Below are positions 36,172 through 43,912 of a stretch of DNA of 64,000 nucleotides, piece after piece (within the stretch, counting starts at the first letter, position 1; the number at the start of each line of letters is the position of its first letter). The notes beneath the pieces are model-generated. The model saw only the letters and a list, made by a program, of their open reading frames with translations. It made no database searches and was not told where the DNA came from. This stretch comes from Aphanothece sacrum FPU1 (GTDB taxonomy: Bacteria; Cyanobacteriota; Cyanobacteriia; Cyanobacteriales; Microcystaceae). The translations under genes and the position numbers were made by a program. Location: assembly GCF_003864295.1 (NCBI RefSeq), contig NZ_BDQK01000001.1:790676-854675 (forward strand). Direction: 5' to 3'.

Positions 36172-36666
36172 ATGACTACTGAGAGCAAAAAAATGAAAGC
36201 AAGTGATTTAATAACTTCAAATCTCAGAGAACTTTATGAAACCGATTATTTAGCTTGGTATGAAACCACTTTAGAAATCATCAAATCTCGTTGTTTAGAT
36301 GAATTAGATTTAGATAGTTTAAGTGAGGTATTAGAAGACTTGGTTAGGGACACAAAGCGTAGTGGTGCAAGTTTTTTAGAACAAATTATTAGACATTTAC
36401 TAATGATTCAATATTGGGAAACAGAAAGAGAGTATAATTATCGTCATTGGGCCGGTGAAGTGGTTAATTTTCGGAATCAATTAGAAATAGATATGACTAC
36501 TAATTTATACAAATATCTTAAGGATAATCTCAATAAAATTTACCAAAGATCACTTAAATACGTCATCGTTAAAACTGGTTTGAAAAAAGAGAAATTCCCA
36601 GAAGAATGCCTCTATACCTTAGAACAGTTAATTGATAGTAACTGGTTTCCAAGTGTCGATGAATAG
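36172..36666 (+). CDS. DUF29 family protein
   Basis: A 164-residue protein of the all-helical DUF29 family, frequent in cyanobacteria. LYETDYLAWYETTLEIIKSR, then LDLDSLSEVLEDLVRDTKRS, then LIRHLLMIQYW-like helix and RHWAGEVVNFRNQLE are the family landmarks. The function is unknown; DUF29 genes occur in many copies and are often near mobile elements. The ATG at 36172 has a weak ribosome site; the second ATG (residue 8, MKASDLI) is an alternative start. Confidence 0.8.
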   Translation: MTTESKKMKASDLITSNLRELYETDYLAWYETTLEIIKSRCLDELDLDSLSEVLEDLVRDTKRSGASFLEQIIRHLLMIQYWETEREYNYRHWAGEVVNFRNQLEIDMTTNLYKYLKDNLNKIYQRSLKYVIVKTGLKKEKFPEECLYTLEQLIDSNWFPSVDE

Positions 36667-36669
36667 CAG

Positions 36670-36781
36670 TTTCGTAGGGGCGGTTTTTTTACATAACTCC
36701 ATGATGTTCACAAAAAAATCAAATCAACCCGCCCCTCTTTTATGATGTTCACTCATTGCTATTAGGATTTTGGCGATCGCC
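36670..36781. repeat. Left copy of a 112-bp dispersed repeat
   Basis: Starts TTTCGTAGGGGCGG, contains CCCGCCCCTCTTTTATGATG and ACTCATTGCTATTAGGATTTT, and ends GGCGATCGCC. The block at 39061-39171 is nearly the same sequence in the same orientation. It is the left flank of the toxin-antitoxin unit. Confidence 0.75.
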
Positions 36782-36801
36782 TCTAAAAATAACAGGTTTA
36801 A
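36773..36801. repeat. Direct repeat, left of the HigB/HigA-like pair
   Basis: GCGATCGCCTCTAAAAATAA plus CAGGTTTAA matches the 29-bp copy at 37520-37548 at 25 of 29 positions. The two bracket the toxin-antitoxin genes and nothing else. Confidence 0.65.
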
Positions 36802-36806
36802 CCGAC

Positions 36807-37106
36807 TTAGGAGGCATTGATCACGGGTTCAATGGAGATTTGTAAGCCCAAAGCCCCGACGATTTTGCTTACCGTTGAAAATTGTGGATTCCCTGACTCT
36901 AAAAGTGCCTTGTACAGACTTTCCCTTCCTAGCTCAGTTGAGTCCGCCACTTGACTCATTCCTTGATTAGCTCGTATCACATTTCTCAAGGCGAGATAAA
37001 ACTCTTCAAGTGAGCCTTCATGCAGCGCATCATTGAGATAGAGAGCCACATATTCTGGATCTTGTAAATCACTATCCAAGCTTTCGTGCATACTTTTGAG
37101 CTTCAT
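36807..37106 (-). CDS. HigA-like antitoxin (HTH)
   Basis: Ninety-nine residues from ATG 37106, chosen because GGAGGG lies 10 bp upstream; a longer open frame begins at 37235 but lacks such a site. The product has LYLNDALHEGSLEEFYLALRN and then an HTH domain (MSQVADSTELGRESLYKALLES, NPQFSTVSKIVGALGLQISI) typical of the antitoxins paired with RelE/HigB-like killer proteins. The start lies inside the end of the toxin gene, so the two are translationally coupled and the toxin is read first. Confidence 0.85.
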   Translation of the reverse strand: MKLKSMHESLDSDLQDPEYVALYLNDALHEGSLEEFYLALRNVIRANQGMSQVADSTELGRESLYKALLESGNPQFSTVSKIVGALGLQISIEPVINAS

Positions 37107-37452
37107 CCTTATATTCCCTCCATATAGCTTTGGCTTGGGCGATGTCCTTCTTTTGGCTACTTTTGTCCCCACCCCCAATAAGAACAATGACTGTATTTCC
37201 GATACGTGCAAAATAAACTCGATATCCTGCTCCAAAATGAAGTCGTAGTTCGTAAACCCCTTCCCCTACTGATTCGGTATCCCCAAAGTTGCCTAGTTCA
37301 ATTCGATCTAAACGCCGTCTAACTCGAACTTTGGTTACTTTATCCCTAAGGGAATCGTACCATTCTTCAAACGGGACTTTTCCCTCATCAGTCTCCAAGA
37401 GCTTGATTTCAATTATGGATTCCATTGGGGTACTGTATCCTACCAGATACAT
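37072..37452 (-). CDS. HigB/RelE-like toxin (addiction module killer protein)
   Basis: The 126-residue product is a RelE-superfamily killer protein: EGKVPFEEWYDSLRDKVTKVRVRRRLDRIELGNFGD with VGEGVYELRLHFGAGYRVYFAR and a VIVLIGGGDKSSQKKDIAQAK end. These are standard motifs of the toxin-first module. It probably cleaves mRNA on the ribosome. The start is uncertain: ATG at residue 10 (position 37425, MESIIEIKLLE) matches family lengths better than the first ATG. Confidence 0.87.
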   Translation of the reverse strand: MYLVGYSTPMESIIEIKLLETDEGKVPFEEWYDSLRDKVTKVRVRRRLDRIELGNFGDTESVGEGVYELRLHFGAGYRVYFARIGNTVIVLIGGGDKSSQKKDIAQAKAIWREYKDEAQKYARKLG

Positions 37453-37519
37453 TCTAGGTCAACAAACCTCGTCTCTGTCAACCCTATCACAATTTAATTG
37501 TATTACTTTTTTGCTTTTA

Positions 37520-37548
37520 GAGATCGCTCCTAAAAATAACAGGGTTAA
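37520..37548. repeat. Direct repeat, right of the HigB/HigA-like pair
   Basis: The counterpart of 36773-36801 (25 of 29 bases identical). It is followed by AAATATATCAAAATGTCACA, and the same sequence follows the 39061-39171 repeat at 39181. The remaining 37549-37814 is strongly AT-rich, contains no gene and presumably holds the promoter of the prepilin-like gene. Confidence 0.65.
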
Positions 37549-37814
37549 ATATATCAAAATGTCACAAATTCAAGCTATAAAATCCGTATTTTTACTATTA
37601 ATTTACTTAATTATCCGTATTATTACTGTTAATATTTACCTAATAAAATTATTATTAATATAATCTTTATTAATTTTATTAAATGCTTCATAAAAACTTT
37701 AAAAATTAGCTCTTAATAAGCAAAAATTTTTTCGTAAATACTTGCAAATTGAAAAAATTTATGCTAACTTAGTTTCAGTAAGAATTCTTAAGTATTAATC
37801 ATTAATAAACTATC

Positions 37815-39038
37815 ATGAAACTATTAAAACTCTTGTCACTTATTAAAAAGAATCGTTCTAACTCTGGGTTTGGTTTGGCAGAACTATTAATCGCAGCTTC
37901 CTTAACTTCAGTGGTTGTTAGTGCAGCAGGATTTGGATTAGTTAACATATTAGCAGCGAATAATAAAGCATCAGCAAAGGCCACTATTCAATACAATTCA
38001 AATCGGGCCCTTGAATTTATGAGCGATGAAGTAAAACCAGGAATAAAAGTTGAATCTGATGCAGTGGCTGCTTTAGCTGAAGCACCAGACTTTACTCTTC
38101 CTAATGGTGCAAAACCGATTTTAGTTATTCAATTAGCTAACGTTCCTCAACGGATTATTTACTATACAAAACCGGCTACAAATCCTTGGATTGGCCCAAC
38201 TGTTATTGAGCGATGGGGGCCAGCTTTAAATGAGAAGGGAAAATATGATAGTACCGAAATTAATAATCCCCAAAATTGGCAATCACAAGTCATAATTGAT
38301 CAGATTGATAACAAATCCATAACCCCAAATTGTTCACCAAATTGGCAACCCACTAATCCGAATCCTGTTCAAGGTTTTAATGCTTGTGTTGATCCCACAC
38401 AAAAACTTGTCAAAATAAATTTAGCCACTACAGTTAATAATCGAACTTGGCGTGAAAATGTTGTTTATAAAGTAGAAACCCTGGCCTTTGCGAGAGCATA
38501 CATAACACAAAATATTTCTCAGACTGTGCTGGGTTTTAACATTGTTAATAACCAATTAACTGTTAATCAAGCTGCTAACTTAAAATTTGAAGTATTAGGG
38601 GGTGAGATTACTTGTGGTGCAGGAGGGGTCAAAATTCCAGTTACAACAAAACTTTACATGAATGGAACTCAAAAAACTTGGAATACAGATTCACCTTTAA
38701 ACTTACCAACTCAACCAGCAGGAACAACTTTTGATGTGACATCAATTTCAGGAAATGGTTCAATTTGTGACGGATTTAGCCTAACAGCTTCTAGCAAGGA
38801 TTCCAACACGCCACAAGTTAAAGTTCTCGTCAATGGAGATCCTATTCCTAATATTAGACCTTTTGCTAATCAAAATACCATTGAGTTCTTTTTACAAAAG
38901 TACATTGAAAACGGAAAAATTAAAATTGCAGATAACCAAGTGATTTATCTATTTGAATTAGGAACAACTAATCAAAGCAGTTCCGCATTTGATTTGCAAG
39001 ACAATGTTGTACTAGCAACAGTTAACCCAGTCAATTAA
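37815..39038 (+). CDS. Prepilin-like protein with type IV N-methylation motif
   Basis: A 407-residue protein. The short basic leader ends SNSG, followed by FGLAELLIAASLTSVVVSAAGFGL: cleavage after G18 would leave F at +1 and E at +5, as required by prepilin peptidase and pilin assembly. The remainder is a large secreted part with cysteines (NCSPNW, FNACVDP, ITCGAGG, GSICDGF) that may form disulfides. It is much bigger than a major pilin and resembles PilW-like minor pilins or pseudopilins. No pilus gene is nearby, so the assigned machine is unknown. The AT-rich upstream region is its own promoter. Confidence 0.75.
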   Translation: MKLLKLLSLIKKNRSNSGFGLAELLIAASLTSVVVSAAGFGLVNILAANNKASAKATIQYNSNRALEFMSDEVKPGIKVESDAVAALAEAPDFTLPNGAKPILVIQLANVPQRIIYYTKPATNPWIGPTVIERWGPALNEKGKYDSTEINNPQNWQSQVIIDQIDNKSITPNCSPNWQPTNPNPVQGFNACVDPTQKLVKINLATTVNNRTWRENVVYKVETLAFARAYITQNISQTVLGFNIVNNQLTVNQAANLKFEVLGGEITCGAGGVKIPVTTKLYMNGTQKTWNTDSPLNLPTQPAGTTFDVTSISGNGSICDGFSLTASSKDSNTPQVKVLVNGDPIPNIRPFANQNTIEFFLQKYIENGKIKIADNQVIYLFELGTTNQSSSAFDLQDNVVLATVNPVN

Positions 39039-39060
39039 GGAAATGCACTTAAGGGCGGGT

Positions 39061-39171
39061 TTTCGTAGGGGCGGGTTTTTTACAGAAATTATGATTCTCA
39101 CAAAAAAGTTAAATAAACCCGCCCCTCTTTTATGATGTTCACTCATTGCTATTAGGATTTTAGCGATCGCC
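39061..39171. repeat. Right copy of the dispersed repeat, without toxin-antitoxin insert
   Basis: Matches 36670-36781 almost throughout, including GCCCCTCTTTTATGATGTTC and ACTCATTGCTATTAGGATTT. Directly after it comes CAAATATATCAAAATGTAAC, which in the other locus occurs only after the toxin-antitoxin unit. The rest of the 306-bp gap (39172-39344) is the upstream region of the dehydrogenase gene. Confidence 0.75.
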
Positions 39172-39344
39172 ATTGAAGTCAAATATATCAAAATGTAACA
39201 AATGTAACTAATTAAGTTGAAGTCGGGTAAAGCTAGAGAAAGATCTTAAAAATTCCCAACAATTCCCTTAACTTTATTGAGGCGACAGCAGACTAGGAAA
39301 GGGAAACATTGAATCTTGAATCATTTGGGAATGGGAGGACTATT

Positions 39345-40712
39345 ATGGGTATCGCTACAGTTAACCCCGCCACAGGAGAAACGCTGAAAATCTTTGAACC
39401 ACTCAGTGCCAAAGAGATCGACCTTAAAATCGCTTTAGGTTCAGCCACATTTCAACAATACCGCAAAACCTCAATTGAGCAACGGGGTCAATGGTTATAC
39501 CAAGCAGCCGACATATTAGAACGAGATAGTCGTAAATTTGGGGAACTGATGACCCTAGAAATGGGAAAACCCATTAAAAGCGCGATCGCCGAAGTTAACA
39601 AATGTGCCTTAGTTTGTCGCTATTATGCGGAAAATGCCGCCGCATTCCTGCAAGATGTTCCCGTCACCACCGATGCAACTAGCAGTTTCATTCGTTATCA
39701 ACCATTAGGAATAATTTTAGCGATCATGCCCTGGAATTTTCCCTTTTGGCAAGTCTTGCGCTTTGCTGCCCCTGCCTTAATGGCCGGTAACGTAGGCCTA
39801 CTTAAACACGCCTCTAACGTGCCACAATGCGCCTTAGCCATAGAATCTATCATTAATGAGGCCGGCTTCCCTGTAGGGGCATTTCAAACCCTATTAGTAG
39901 GGGCATCCCAAGTCGAATCTATTATCAACGATGATCGAGTCAAAGCGGCCACCCTAACCGGAAGTGAATTTGCTGGGGCAAGTTTAGCCGCAGCGGCCGG
40001 CAAACAAATCAAGAAAACTGTCTTAGAATTAGGAGGTAGTGATCCGTTTATTGTCTTAGACAGTGCCGATATTGAAACAGCAGCCACCACCGCAGTTACA
40101 GCAAGAATGCTCAATAATGGTCAATCTTGTATCGCTGCTAAACGGTTTATTGTCGTCGAGTCAGTGGCGAATCAATTTGAGGCCTTATTAGTCGAAAAAT
40201 TCCAGGCACTGAAAGTCGGTGATCCCATGTTAGAGGATACGGACATAGGCCCCTTAGCCACATCTTCCATGTTATTAGAAATTGCCGAACAAGTTCAAGA
40301 AACAGTGACAAAAGGGGGGAAAATTCTAATAGGGGGTCAAGTGATCAGCGATCGCCCAGGTAACTTTTATCTGCCAACTATTTTGACAGATATTCCCGTA
40401 AATTCTCCTGGTTATAACGATGAATTCTTTGGGCCCGTTGCTTTGCTCTTTCGGGTGAAAGATCTAGATGAAGCCATTGAATTAGCTAATAGTACCATTT
40501 TTGGATTAGGAGCGAGTGGATGGACAAATAATCGGGCCCAACAAGAACGACTGATCGATGAAATTGAAGCCGGATGTGTCTTTATTAATGGCATGGTCAA
40601 ATCTGATCCTCGTTTACCTTTTGGGGGAATTAAGCGTTCAGGATATGGACGGGAATTAAGCATTCAAGGGATGCAAGAATTCTTGAATGTTAAAACTGTA
40701 TGGATAAAATGA
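39345..40712 (+). CDS. Succinate-semialdehyde dehydrogenase
   Basis: An aldehyde dehydrogenase of 455 residues. The frame opens with TTG at 39309, but ATG 39345 has a strong GGGAGGAC site and starts with the expected MGIATVNPATGE. Signatures are the cofactor segment IMPWNFPFWQVLRFAAPALMAGN, VLELGGSDPFIV with the active-site Glu, and NNGQSCIAAKR with the nucleophilic Cys. The end FGGIKRSGYGRELS is typical. The product is succinate. The next gene produces its substrate, so the pair replaces 2-oxoglutarate dehydrogenase in the TCA cycle. Confidence 0.92.
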   Translation: MGIATVNPATGETLKIFEPLSAKEIDLKIALGSATFQQYRKTSIEQRGQWLYQAADILERDSRKFGELMTLEMGKPIKSAIAEVNKCALVCRYYAENAAAFLQDVPVTTDATSSFIRYQPLGIILAIMPWNFPFWQVLRFAAPALMAGNVGLLKHASNVPQCALAIESIINEAGFPVGAFQTLLVGASQVESIINDDRVKAATLTGSEFAGASLAAAAGKQIKKTVLELGGSDPFIVLDSADIETAATTAVTARMLNNGQSCIAAKRFIVVESVANQFEALLVEKFQALKVGDPMLEDTDIGPLATSSMLLEIAEQVQETVTKGGKILIGGQVISDRPGNFYLPTILTDIPVNSPGYNDEFFGPVALLFRVKDLDEAIELANSTIFGLGASGWTNNRAQQERLIDEIEAGCVFINGMVKSDPRLPFGGIKRSGYGRELSIQGMQEFLNVKTVWIK

Positions 40713-40854
40713 TCAAATGATCCTCTAGAACAGTTTCTGACAAATATCTTTCGTTAAATTAGATCAATGCAAAACTTCCACATAATTTTATCAATGGGAA
40801 TAAGATTTTCGGGAGTTAGGATCAATAAACAAGCACAATTTAGGGACAAAACAA

Positions 40855-42507
40855 ATGGGGGAATTAACAACGGCTGAACTATTGGTTCAATGCCTAGAAA
40901 ATGAAGGAGTGGAGTATATCTTTGGACTTCCCGGAGAAGAAAATCTGCACATTCTTGAAGCCCTGAAACACTCCTCAATTCAATTTATTACCACTCGTCA
41001 CGAACAAGGGGCCGCTTTTATGGCCGATGTTTATGGACGACTCACAGGGAAAGCAGGAGTCTGTCTGTCTACTTTGGGGCCAGGGGCCACTAATTTGATG
41101 ACAGGGGTAGCAGATGCTAACCTTGATGGTGCGCCTTTGGTAGCTATTACCGGCCAAGTGGGAACCGATAGAATGCACATTGAATCTCATCAATACCTAG
41201 ATTTAGTGGCCATGTTCGCCCCTGTGACCAAATGGAATAAACAAATTGTCCGGCCTAGTATTACCCCAGAAGTTACTCGTAAAGCCTTTAAAGTGGCTCA
41301 AAGTGAGAAACCAGGGGCTGTTCATATCGATTTACCCGAAAATATCGCGGCTATGCCTGTAGTTGGCCAACCTTTAAGACGGGATGCTCAAGAAAAGACT
41401 TACGCTTCTTATCGTAGTCTTAATGCGGCAGCGATGGCTATTTCTAAGGCGAAAAATCCTTTGATTTTAGTAGGAAATGGTACAATTCGGGCTGATGCTA
41501 CTGAAGCGTTAACGGAGTTTGTCACCAGTTTAAATATTCCGGTAGCGAATACGTTTATGGGGAAAGGGGCCGTTCCTTATACTCATCCTCTGTCGTTGTG
41601 GACAGTGGGACTACAACAACGGGATTTAATTACTTGTGCTTTTGAACAAAGCGATTTAGTGATTGCGGTGGGATATGATTTGATTGAATATTCTCCAAAA
41701 AGATGGAATCCTGAAGGTACAACCCCTATTATTCATATTGGTATGGCCCCGGCAGAAATTGACAGCAGTTATATTCCTTTGGTGGAAGTTGTCGGGGATA
41801 TTTCTGATTCATTAATGGATATTCTCAAACGGGCTGATCGTCAAGGAAAATCAGGTTCTCTGTCCACCGGGTTACGCACAGAGTTAGTGACAGAATATGA
41901 ACGTTATGCTCATGATGACGGATTTCCTGTTAAACCGCAAAAGATTATCTATGATCTGCGCCAAGTGATGGGGCCTCAAGATATCGTTATTTCTGATGTG
42001 GGGGCCCATAAAATGTGGATGGCCCGTCATTATCATTCGGATTGTCCTAATACTTGTATTATTTCTAATGGGTTTGCGGCCATGGGTATTGCCATTCCTG
42101 GGGCGATCGCCGCTAAATTAGTTCATCCTGATCGGAAGGTAGTAGCGGTGACGGGGGATGGGGGTTTTATGATGAACTCTCAAGAGTTAGAAACTGCTTT
42201 GCGAGTGGGAACGCCTTTTGTTACCTTAATTTTCAATGACGGTGGTTATGGATTAATTGAATGGAAACAAATTAATCAATTTGGTGAGTCTGCTTTCATT
42301 AAGTTTACTAATCCTGATTTTGTTAAATTTGCCGAAAGTATGGGATTAAAAGGTTATCGAGTTGAGTCTGCGGCAGATTTAATTCCTACTTTGAAAATGG
42401 CTTTAGAACAAAATGTTCCAGTAGTTATTGATTGTCCGGTTGATTATGAGGAAAATATCCGTTTCTCTCAAAAAGCTGGCGATTTAAGTTGTCAAGTTTG
42501 GGAATAA
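40855..42507 (+). CDS. Acetolactate synthase-like ThDP enzyme, probable 2-oxoglutarate decarboxylase
   Basis: A 550-residue three-domain ThDP enzyme. The PYR domain has FGLPGEENLHILEAL with HEQGAAFMADVYGRLTG carrying the catalytic Glu. A middle domain is near residues 190-330. The PP domain has the ThDP/Mg site VTGDGGFMMNSQELETAL and FNDGGYGLIEW. It resembles the Synechococcus PCC 7002 2-oxoglutarate decarboxylase, annotated as acetolactate synthase, which together with the preceding dehydrogenase closes the TCA cycle. Acetolactate synthase activity cannot be excluded from sequence alone. The gap to the dehydrogenase is 142 bp. Confidence 0.85.
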   Translation: MGELTTAELLVQCLENEGVEYIFGLPGEENLHILEALKHSSIQFITTRHEQGAAFMADVYGRLTGKAGVCLSTLGPGATNLMTGVADANLDGAPLVAITGQVGTDRMHIESHQYLDLVAMFAPVTKWNKQIVRPSITPEVTRKAFKVAQSEKPGAVHIDLPENIAAMPVVGQPLRRDAQEKTYASYRSLNAAAMAISKAKNPLILVGNGTIRADATEALTEFVTSLNIPVANTFMGKGAVPYTHPLSLWTVGLQQRDLITCAFEQSDLVIAVGYDLIEYSPKRWNPEGTTPIIHIGMAPAEIDSSYIPLVEVVGDISDSLMDILKRADRQGKSGSLSTGLRTELVTEYERYAHDDGFPVKPQKIIYDLRQVMGPQDIVISDVGAHKMWMARHYHSDCPNTCIISNGFAAMGIAIPGAIAAKLVHPDRKVVAVTGDGGFMMNSQELETALRVGTPFVTLIFNDGGYGLIEWKQINQFGESAFIKFTNPDFVKFAESMGLKGYRVESAADLIPTLKMALEQNVPVVIDCPVDYEENIRFSQKAGDLSCQVWE

Positions 42508-42526
42508 AATTTAGATTCTATGTAAC

Positions 42527-42553
42527 TGTAGGGTGGGCAATGCCCACCTTACA
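42527..42553. terminator. Hairpin between convergent genes
   Basis: TGTAGGGTGGGCA and TGCCCACCTTACA form a stem with one mismatch 20 bp beyond the decarboxylase stop. It probably acts as a terminator for both strands, although no long T-run follows on the plus strand. Confidence 0.5.
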
Positions 42554-42557
42554 AAAT

Positions 42558-42806
42558 TTAGGAAACTTTTTCAATTGAAATTCTCCCCTCAACCTTCTCA
42601 TATTCATCTTCTAACAACCACAATTTTGCTTCTTCATAACTAGAACAAGCATAAATAAGATGATAATTGTCTTTCGGATCATAAATAGCAAAATTATCCT
42701 GATCATCTCCTAATAACATCAAAACATAAGGAGGTATAGCTGTAGAATCAATCCAAACTTCAGTTAAGATCCAATTATTAACTAGGTCTAGTTCGGGGGA
42801 TAGCAT
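42558..42806 (-). CDS. Small hypothetical protein
   Basis: An 82-residue, acidic, probably cytoplasmic protein (MLSPELDLVNNWILTEVWID, then PYVLMLLGDDQDNFAIYDPKDNYHLIYACSSYEEAKLWLLEDEYEKVEGR). I do not recognise the family; the NYHLIYACSSYEEAKLWL part looks like a small alpha-beta fold. Its start overlaps the end of another short frame (42778-42912) on the same strand, which suggests a compact two-gene unit. Confidence 0.5.
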   Translation of the reverse strand: MLSPELDLVNNWILTEVWIDSTAIPPYVLMLLGDDQDNFAIYDPKDNYHLIYACSSYEEAKLWLLEDEYEKVEGRISIEKVS

Positions 42807-42912
42807 GATACTTGTCTTTGGTTACTTTTATTTCTCCATAATACAAAGGAATTTGAGTTCCATCAATTTTAAATACATGAACAAATCCCTCTTTATTTAA
42901 TAATCGCCGCAT
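42778..42912 (-). CDS. Short frame or gene fragment upstream of the 82-residue gene
   Basis: The minus strand reads MRRLLNKEGFVHVFKIDG, then TQIPLYYGEIKVTKDKYHAI and a stop. The open stretch extends further upstream with NLTLDTRHIPKHLPNTPE but without ATG, GTG or TTG, so either a non-standard start is used or this is the tail of a decayed gene. Codon usage is plausible. I give it as a low-confidence call. Confidence 0.3.
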   Translation of the reverse strand: MRRLLNKEGFVHVFKIDGTQIPLYYGEIKVTKDKYHAIPRTRPS

Positions 42913-43003
42913 TTCAGGTGTATTAGGAAGATGTTTAGGAATGTGTCTGGTATCTAGGGTTAAATTACGATTAATCCCAGTTATTATTTATACTTCATTA
43001 GGA

Positions 43004-43558
43004 TCAATCCCTAAAAATCTGATTAACATTAATTTTAATTTCAGGAAAAGCTAAAGGTGATACCGTTTCTTCTAATGATAATATTATCTCATTTTGATAA
43101 ATTCCATTGAGGGGAAAACGATAAACAATTAACTGTTTATTTTTAACATCAACAACCCAATAATCTTGAATTTCTGCGGTAGCGTAAGTGTCTCTTTTTT
43201 CTGACGTATCAAACCCTAAAGTAGAATAAGATATCTCTATTAATAAGTAAATATCTTCAGGATACGGATGATGGGAACGATACATTGAATGGGGAAGACG
43301 AACAACAGCAATATCTGGTTCCGGTTCCGAATTAGAAATAGTAATCGGTCTAGCTTCTCTAATCCAAGCAAATCCTTGAGTCAATCGACGTAAATGATTA
43401 GCAAAAGTTTCTCCGAGATAAGCTTGTTCTGTTCCTTCGGGAGACATTTCTAAAATAATTCCGTTAATTAACTCTACTTGGCGATTATTTAATAAACCAT
43501 ATTCTATCATTTTATGATAGTCTTCAACTGAAAATTTAGCAGTTGTTAATGTCACCAT
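43004..43558 (-). CDS. Uma2 family endonuclease-like protein
   Basis: A 184-residue complete Uma2 protein. Family landmarks are YHKMIEYGLLNNRQVELINGIILEMSPEG, the core PEPDIAVVRLP with D, then YLLIEISYSTLGFDTSEKRDTYATAEIQDYWVVDV with the E-x-S and K. The fold is PD-(D/E)XK-like. In-frame motifs are all intact. The biological role of this very common cyanobacterial family is unclear. An out-of-frame FLGIDPNEV segment follows the stop, so a late C-terminal frameshift is possible. Confidence 0.85.
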   Translation of the reverse strand: MVTLTTAKFSVEDYHKMIEYGLLNNRQVELINGIILEMSPEGTEQAYLGETFANHLRRLTQGFAWIREARPITISNSEPEPDIAVVRLPHSMYRSHHPYPEDIYLLIEISYSTLGFDTSEKRDTYATAEIQDYWVVDVKNKQLIVYRFPLNGIYQNEIILSLEETVSPLAFPEIKINVNQIFRD

Positions 43559-43620
43559 CTCTTTAACTATAGACTAAAAATTTTGAAGCTAACGTAAATC
43601 TACATAAAATAAGATTAAAT

Positions 43621-43640
43621 CCGTTAGAATTTTCTAACGG
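43621..43640 (-). terminator. Hairpin at the end of the small membrane protein gene
   Basis: CCGTTAGAAT and TTTCTAACGG pair with 8 bp of stem (CCGTTAGA / TCTAACGG). On the minus strand it is followed by ATTTAATC, a weak T-stretch. The stop codon of the small gene falls in the stem. Confidence 0.45.
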
Positions 43641-43767
43641 AATAGTTTTTAGTTTCATGCTTTATCTCTAACTTGATTATTCTTCTTGTTCAGTATAAAA
43701 CAGGGTATCCACTACTAACGCTAATAAGATTAAACTAAAGGCTACGATGAGGATTAAGGTAATCATT
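43624..43767 (-). CDS. Candidate 47-residue single-helix membrane protein
   Basis: ATG at 43767 is preceded by an excellent AGGAGG ribosome site. The frame reads MITLILIVAFSLILLALVVD with TLFYTEQEEIIKLEIKH following. An N-terminal membrane helix with a charged cytoplasmic tail resembles the many tiny membrane proteins of cyanobacterial photosystems and complexes, but it matches none that I can name. The stop lies within a hairpin (CCGTTAGAATTTTCTAACGG, 43621-43640) that may terminate transcription. Confidence 0.5.
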
Positions 43768-43912
43768 TTGTTTGAACCTCCTTGTTTTTACTTTCTTCTT
43801 TTTTTATAACTCATTTTTTATGAATATATAGAAAATTTAATAAAGACTTTAACTCTTAAGCAATCTTTTTTGTCAATATTCTTTGACTTAATGAGAATTT
43901 AACCTAAAGTTA

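Noticed and set aside
37289-37663. A 124-codon plus-strand frame opposite the HigB-like toxin
   Set aside because: Antisense to a recognised toxin; its end is AT-rich non-coding DNA.
42960-43010. Frameshift at the end of the Uma2 gene at 43004
   Set aside because: FLGIDPNEV appears in another frame after the stop, but the 184-residue protein is already of normal length; chance cannot be excluded.
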